Shown here one piece after another: positions 22,788 through 27,279 of a stretch of DNA of 27,279 nucleotides (position 1 is its first letter; each line of letters opens with the position of its first letter). The translations under genes were made by a program, and so were the position numbers. This DNA is from an uncultured Mitsuokella sp. (GTDB taxonomy: Bacteria; Bacillota; Negativicutes; Selenomonadales; Selenomonadaceae), in contig CAAGMF010000199.1 in NCBI GenBank assembly GCA_900770895.1, positions 1 to 27,279 on the forward strand, written 5' to 3'. Below the pieces are notes generated by a model. The model did not search any database. It was not told the origin of the DNA and was given only the letters and a program-made list of their open reading frames with translations.

Positions 22788-25408
22788 GATTTACCATTCT
22801 CCCTTTTCGCCTGCTCCTGCAGCTGGTAGAGCTCGTTCAGCGCCTCAATCGGCGTCATGCTCATGATATCCAGCTGCAGCAGCTGAGCTGATATATCCTG
22901 CGCAAAGAGCGAATCCATCATATCCCCGGCGGGCGAATCTGCTCGGGGAGGCGGTGCCGCAGCCTCATTTTTCTGCGGAGCCTCGCTTTCGAGCTCTTGC
23001 AGGATTTCTTCCGCCCGCTGGGTGACGCGCTTCGGCAGACCGGCCAGCCGCGCCACATGGATGCCGTACGACTTATCCGCCGCCCCTGCCACGATGCGTC
23101 GCAGAAAATCGACCTTCGTACCGCGCTCCTTGACCGCGACACAGTAGTTCTTTATATGCTCATCGGCCATGGCCGTCAGCTCATGATAATGCGTGGCGAA
23201 CAATGTCTTCGCTTTGATCCGTGCCTCGATATGCTCGACGACCGCCCGGGCGATGCTCATGCCGTCGAACGTGCTCGTACCACGGCCGATCTCATCCAGT
23301 ATGACGAGACTGTCGCGCGTCGCGTATTTCAGGATATGGGCGACCTCGTTCATCTCGACCATGAATGTGCTCTGGCCGCTGACGAGATCATCGCTCGCAC
23401 CGATGCGAGTGAATATCCGGTCCACAGGCGTGATACTGGCCTCGCGGGCGGGCACGAAGCTGCCAACCTGCGCCATCAGGGTGATGAGGGCCACCTGACG
23501 CATATACGTTGACTTACCGGCCATGTTCGGGCCCGTTATGAGCATGATCTCGCAGTCATTATGAGACAGATGCGTATCGTTCGGCACGAACAGTTCCCGG
23601 TCGAGTATACGCTCGACGAGCGGATGACGGCCGTCCTTGATATCGATATCGCCCGTCGTCGTCAATCGCGGCCGTACATAGCCATAGCGGCTCGCCGCCT
23701 CGGCCAGGCTGGACAGTACATCGACCACCGCTACGACATGCGCCGTGTCCTGTATATCGTTCAGTTTGCTCTTTATCGTCTCTCGCAGTTCCGTGAACAG
23801 ATTGTACTCGATGCTGGCGATCTTCTCCTGGGCGCCGAGAATCTTCGTCTCGAATTCCTTCAGCTCTTCAGTGATGTAGCGCTCCGCATTCGTCAGCGTC
23901 TGCTTGCGGATATAGCGGTCCGGCACTTTGTCGGTGCCACTGTGACGCACCTCTATATAGTAGCCGAATACCTTGTTATAGCCGACCTTCAGCGACTTGA
24001 TTCCCGTTGTCTCGCGCTCGCGCTCCTCGATTTCCTGCAACATGGTCTTGCTGTCATGCGCGATGCGGCGATATTCATCCAGTTCCTCATTATAGCCATC
24101 CCGGATGATGCCGCCATCGCGTATGGTCAGTCCCGGCTCGTCCACGATTGCCCGATCGAGGAGACCAGCCAGATCCGCGAATGTTTCGATATCGCCATGA
24201 GCCTTTGTCAGCATCTGAGATTTCGCTGCTGCCAGATGATCTTTCAGAGCAGGCAGGCAATGAAGCGAATCACGCAGCGCCACCATATCCCGGGCGTTGG
24301 CTGTGCCGACCTCGATACGGGTCAGCAGACGCTCGAAATCATGAATGCTGTGCGCATCGTCACGCAGTTCCTGCCGCAGTGCGAAATCATCCGCGAGCTC
24401 CTGTACGGCTTCCTGCCGCCTGTCGATGCGCACGATATCGAGCAGCGGATATTCGAGCCATTTCTTCAGTAGGCGTGCGCCCATCGGGGTGCGCGTGAAA
24501 TCAAGCACATCGAGCAACGTATTCTTCTTGCCACCATCGCGCAGATTATGCGTAATCTCGAGATTGCGCAATGTATAGGTATCAATAATCAGATTGTTTG
24601 ATACATCCAGCCGATTCAGCTTGTTGAGCTGCGAGAGGTCAGTCTTTACGACCTCGTGCAGATAGTCAAGCAACGTGGCCACTGCGGCAGCGGCCTCAGG
24701 CTCTGCCGGACGCTCATCATGGGCAAAATGCTCTACGATGCGGTCCTCTACCGCGGCCGATATGCTGGCGATTGGTGTGAACAGGCAATGTGGCAGCCGC
24801 AGTTCCCGGAACTCCCTCAGGTCATCCATGAAGCTCGGCTCGCCTACGATGAGCAGTTCCGGCATCTGCAGGCGATACAGCTCATCAAGCAGCATCTGCT
24901 GACGGCTCTGCCCTGCATATATGCCATAGAAACATTCACCGGTCGATATATCGGCGCCCGCGAGTATGATGCTTTTTTCATCTTTATCGGCAGGCTCATA
25001 GATCAGCGCGATATAGTTGTTCTGAGCATCCTGCAGCACGGCATCCGACAGCACGGTTCCCGGCGTGACGATCTTTATGATCTCGCGCTTTACGAGCCCT
25101 TTGGCCTTCTTCGGATCCTCCATCTGCTCCGCTATGGCGACGCGGTAGCCCTTGCCGATCAGACGGTTGATATACGTCTCAGCCGCATGGTAGGGCACGC
25201 CGCACATCGGTGCTTTTTCCTTGTCCCCGCTGCGGCTCGTGAGTGTCAGCCCGAGTTCCCGAGCCGCCGTCTTCGCGTCATCGAAGAACATCTCATAGAA
25301 ATCGCCGGCTCGGAAAAACAATATGCAGTCCGGATGTTCACGTTTCGCCTGCGTATACTGCTGCATCATCGGTGTCAATTTCTTGCTGTCTGCTTTGCCC
25401 TTTGGCAT
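22784..25408 (-). CDS. mutS: DNA mismatch repair protein MutS
   Basis: MutS binds mismatches and small loops and, as an ATP-dependent sliding clamp, recruits MutL. The 874-residue protein has the mismatch-reading GDFYEMF (F37, Y38, E39), connector and lever domains, and the ABC-type ATPase with Walker A TGPNMAGKST (about 622-631), followed by LDEIGRGTSTFDG and FATHYHEL. The C-terminal tail contains MTPIEALNELYQLQ. All key residues are present and the length is normal. The start is ATG 25408, with AGGAGG 6 nt upstream. It follows miaB by 61 nt and overlaps mutL. Confidence 0.97.
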   Translation of the reverse strand: MPKGKADSKKLTPMMQQYTQAKREHPDCILFFRAGDFYEMFFDDAKTAARELGLTLTSRSGDKEKAPMCGVPYHAAETYINRLIGKGYRVAIAEQMEDPKKAKGLVKREIIKIVTPGTVLSDAVLQDAQNNYIALIYEPADKDEKSIILAGADISTGECFYGIYAGQSRQQMLLDELYRLQMPELLIVGEPSFMDDLREFRELRLPHCLFTPIASISAAVEDRIVEHFAHDERPAEPEAAAAVATLLDYLHEVVKTDLSQLNKLNRLDVSNNLIIDTYTLRNLEITHNLRDGGKKNTLLDVLDFTRTPMGARLLKKWLEYPLLDIVRIDRRQEAVQELADDFALRQELRDDAHSIHDFERLLTRIEVGTANARDMVALRDSLHCLPALKDHLAAAKSQMLTKAHGDIETFADLAGLLDRAIVDEPGLTIRDGGIIRDGYNEELDEYRRIAHDSKTMLQEIEERERETTGIKSLKVGYNKVFGYYIEVRHSGTDKVPDRYIRKQTLTNAERYITEELKEFETKILGAQEKIASIEYNLFTELRETIKSKLNDIQDTAHVVAVVDVLSSLAEAASRYGYVRPRLTTTGDIDIKDGRHPLVERILDRELFVPNDTHLSHNDCEIMLITGPNMAGKSTYMRQVALITLMAQVGSFVPAREASITPVDRIFTRIGASDDLVSGQSTFMVEMNEVAHILKYATRDSLVILDEIGRGTSTFDGMSIARAVVEHIEARIKAKTLFATHYHELTAMADEHIKNYCVAVKERGTKVDFLRRIVAGAADKSYGIHVARLAGLPKRVTQRAEEILQELESEAPQKNEAAAPPPRADSPAGDMMDSLFAQDISAQLLQLDIMSMTPIEALNELYQLQEQAKRENGKS

Positions 25409-25469
25409 CCTATGCCTCCTGACTACCTAATATATATCTATGCTATGGCGCCGCCGCCAGACCAGCTGC

Positions 25470-26819
25470 TCAGATGAGCTCGCCCTTCAGCACCCATGTC
25501 TGAGGGTGCGTGATACGCACCTGGCGGAACTCGCCCGGCTGCTCCCCGCTATGCTGGAACAGCACGATCTTGTTCGTGCGCGTGCGTCCGGCCCAGATAT
25601 CCTCCCTGTTCTTGCTCGGACCTTCGACCATGATCTCGAGCTCCCGGCCCAGCAGTCCCTCGTTGATCTCGAGGCTGATCTGGTTCTGGACGGCCATGAG
25701 CCGGTTCAGACGATTATGCTTCACGTCCTCGGGCACCTGATCCGGCATAGCGGCCGCCGGAGTCCCGGAGCGCGGCGAATATATGAACGTATAGGCTGAG
25801 TCGTAGCGCATCTCCCGCACGAAATCCAGCGTTGCCTGGAAATCCTCCTCGGTCTCGCCCGGGAAGCCCACGATCATATCCGTTGTCAGCGCCACATCTG
25901 GGATAGCCTCCCGGATGCGCTGTACGAGCGCACGGTAGCTCTCCACCGTATAGACGCGGTTCATCGCCTTCAGAATGCGGTTGCTGCCGTACTGCACTGG
26001 CAGATGTATATGCTCGCAGAGATGTTGCCCCTCCGCTATCGCCTTTATGACTTCATCTGACAAATCCTTCGGATGCGAGGTCATGAATCGCACCCGCTTG
26101 ATGCCATCTACCGCATCAACAGCCCGCAGCAGCGAAGCAAAATCTGCTCCCGCCTCATCAAGACCGCGGCCATAGGAGTTCACGTTCTGCCCCAGCAGCG
26201 TCACCTCGCTGTATCCGTCGCGGACAGCCTGCCCGACCTCGCGCAAGATATCCTGCGGGTGGCGGCTGCGCTCGCGCCCGCGCACGTACGGCACGATGCA
26301 GTACGTGCAGAAATTATTGCAGCCGTACATGATAGGGATCCAGGCGGAGAGCTTGCCCTCGCGCTGCACCAGCGGAGCTGCAGATTCCTCCGGAGTCTCG
26401 GCCGCCCGCTGAGATAGTTCCGTCTGCACGATATGTTCATGCTTCATCTCGAGCTGGCGCACCACCTGCGTCAGCTCATCCACATGACCAGTCCCCAGCA
26501 CGAAATCGATATGCGGCGCCCGCCGGATGAGCTTTTCGCCCTCTTTCTGGGCCATGCAGCCAGTGATGCCGAATATCAGCGATGGATGCTGTTCCTTTAT
26601 ATGCTTGATCTCGCCGATCTTGCCATACACGCGATCCTCGGCCGTCTCCCGCACACAGCACGTATTCAGCAGGATGAGGTCCGCCTGCATCATATCATCT
26701 GTGCGCTCATAGCCGATGGCCGCCAGCTGTCCCGCCATGCGCTCCGCATCTGCGATGTTCATCTGACAGCCATAGACTCCGATGAAGGCCCGACGTTTAT
26801 CTTCATTATTTATTGCCAA
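25470..26819 (-). CDS. miaB: tRNA-2-methylthio-N6-isopentenyladenosine-37 synthase MiaB
   Basis: MiaB is a radical-SAM methylthiotransferase that adds the 2-methylthio group to i6A37 of tRNAs reading UNN codons. The 449-residue protein has an N-terminal UPF0004 domain with three Fe-S cysteines (C18 in YGCQMN, C54 in NTCC, C88 in TGCMAQ). The radical-SAM cluster is CNNFCTYC (C167, C171, C174), followed by LLGQNVNSYG and MTSHPKDLSDE and a C-terminal TRAM domain (about 380-446). The start is TTG 26819, 7 nt after AGGAGAG; nearby ATG and GTG in other frames stop at once. A strong promoter lies about 28 nt upstream of the start. miaB-mutS-mutL is a common order in Firmicutes. Confidence 0.96.
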   Translation of the reverse strand: MAINNEDKRRAFIGVYGCQMNIADAERMAGQLAAIGYERTDDMMQADLILLNTCCVRETAEDRVYGKIGEIKHIKEQHPSLIFGITGCMAQKEGEKLIRRAPHIDFVLGTGHVDELTQVVRQLEMKHEHIVQTELSQRAAETPEESAAPLVQREGKLSAWIPIMYGCNNFCTYCIVPYVRGRERSRHPQDILREVGQAVRDGYSEVTLLGQNVNSYGRGLDEAGADFASLLRAVDAVDGIKRVRFMTSHPKDLSDEVIKAIAEGQHLCEHIHLPVQYGSNRILKAMNRVYTVESYRALVQRIREAIPDVALTTDMIVGFPGETEEDFQATLDFVREMRYDSAYTFIYSPRSGTPAAAMPDQVPEDVKHNRLNRLMAVQNQISLEINEGLLGRELEIMVEGPSKNREDIWAGRTRTNKIVLFQHSGEQPGEFRQVRITHPQTWVLKGELI

Positions 26820-26853
26820 TCACATTCTCTCCTGTCTGCCTTAGTAATAGAGT

Positions 26854-26882
26854 ATTATACCATATATGCCGTCCAGCGGCAA
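26854..26882 (-). promoter_or_regulatory. promoter of the miaB-mutS-mutL unit
   Basis: On the minus strand, TTGCCG (26877-26882), a 17-bp spacer and a perfect TATAAT (26854-26859), with TGG directly before the -10 box, predict a start near 26847 and a leader of about 28 nt. Confidence 0.8.
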
Positions 26883-26930
26883 AGAAAAGCACTAAATATA
26901 GCCTAACAGCCATAGATATAATCAAAGTAT

Positions 26931-26954
26931 AAAAAAAGAGCCCGAAGGCTCTTT
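26931..26954 (-). terminator. intrinsic terminator of the tRNA array
   Basis: On the minus strand, AAAGAGCC pairs with GGCTCTTT around a TTCG tetraloop, followed by a run of T. It lies 11 nt after the last tRNA and just before the miaB promoter region. Confidence 0.9.
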
Positions 26955-26965
26955 GCGAATCAGAT

Positions 26966-27039
26966 TGGAGGCGACACCCAGAATCGGACTGGGGATAGAG
27001 GTTTTGCAGACCTCGGCCTTACCACTTGGCTATGTCGCC
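26966..27039 (-). tRNA. tRNA-Cys (anticodon GCA), copy 1, with C55
   Basis: This is a 74-nt cloverleaf. The acceptor is GGCGACA/TGTCGCC, the anticodon stem is GAGGT/ACCTC around CTGCAAA, the T-stem is CCCAG/CTGGG, and CCA is encoded. The T-loop is TCCGATT, with C where T55 (pseudouridine) is expected. All stems pair fully, so the gene looks functional. Confidence 0.93.
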
Positions 27040-27044
27040 ACATA

Positions 27045-27119
27045 TGGAGCGGAAAACGAGATTCGGACTCGCGACCCCCACCTTGGCAAGGTGGTGCTCT
27101 ACCACTGAGCTATTTCCGC
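27045..27119 (-). tRNA. tRNA-Gly (anticodon GCC), copy 1, with C55
   Basis: This is a 75-nt cloverleaf. The acceptor is GCGGAAA/TTTCCGC, the anticodon stem is CCACC/GGTGG around TTGCCAA, the D-loop keeps GG, and CCA is encoded. The T-arm is GCGAG-TCCGAAT-CTCGT, again with C at position 55. It is identical to copy 2. Confidence 0.93.
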
Positions 27120-27123
27120 ATTT

Positions 27124-27197
<74 letters not shown>

Positions 27198-27203
27198 GAT
27201 ATA

Positions 27204-27278
27204 TGGAGCGGAAAACGAGATTCGGACTCGCGACCCCCACCTTGGCAAGGTGGTGCTCTACCACTGAGCTATTTCCGC
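27204..27278 (-). tRNA. tRNA-Gly (anticodon GCC), copy 2, with C55
   Basis: The 75-nt sequence is identical to the first tRNA-Gly, including the TCCGAAT T-loop. It is the first tRNA of the array in the direction of transcription that lies in the window; the promoter must be beyond the right edge. Confidence 0.93.
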
Positions 27279-27279
27279 A

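Overview
The window is about 27 kb of chromosome, most of it one long minus-strand run of housekeeping genes. It probably comes from a Negativicutes bacterium (Selenomonas/Mitsuokella-like, diderm Firmicutes). I infer this from a PolC-type replicative polymerase (a Firmicutes hallmark) next to MutS/MutL, a moderately high GC content and strong GGAGG ribosome sites. The genus is an inference from gene content only.

Left edge (1-1136): a lower-GC accessory patch on the plus strand. It carries an intact AbiEi-type antitoxin/repressor gene and a toxin-family AbiEii nucleotidyltransferase gene cut off after its first motif. A perfect 17-bp inverted repeat surrounds the promoter of the pair. A terminator hairpin separates this patch from ftsK, which converges on it.

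1137-7318: a unit ahcY-mtaD-ftsK (S-adenosylhomocysteine recycling plus the DNA translocase), a monocistronic-looking surE, and a tRNA-Lys(CTT) with its own promoter and terminator.

7401-19761: a compact unit, read right to left, of L,D-transpeptidase, polA, mutM, coaE, lytic transglycosylase, polC, hisC and GH84 glycosidase. Gaps are 44 nt or less and several genes overlap. It mixes DNA replication and base-excision repair with cell-wall remodelling. PolC lacks the DnaQ-like proofreading exonuclease normally inserted in its PHP domain, and PolA has a degenerate proofreading domain.

19762-19991: a 230-nt intergenic region rich in palindromes and imperfect direct repeats, just upstream of the L,D-transpeptidase.

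19992-26819: a unit miaB-mutS-mutL-SAM methyltransferase (RsmJ-like) driven by a clear promoter in front of miaB. It combines tRNA modification and mismatch repair.

26931-27278: a terminator and a tRNA array, two Gly(GCC)-Cys(GCA) pairs in tandem duplication. Three of the four genes carry C instead of the near-universal T at T-loop position 55.

No insertion sequence, CRISPR array or rRNA gene was seen. The points most worth a second look are the exonuclease-less PolC, the C55 tRNAs, the possible S-inosylhomocysteine route suggested by the ahcY-mtaD pair, the palindromic region before the L,D-transpeptidase, and the decayed AbiE module with its promoter-embedding operator.
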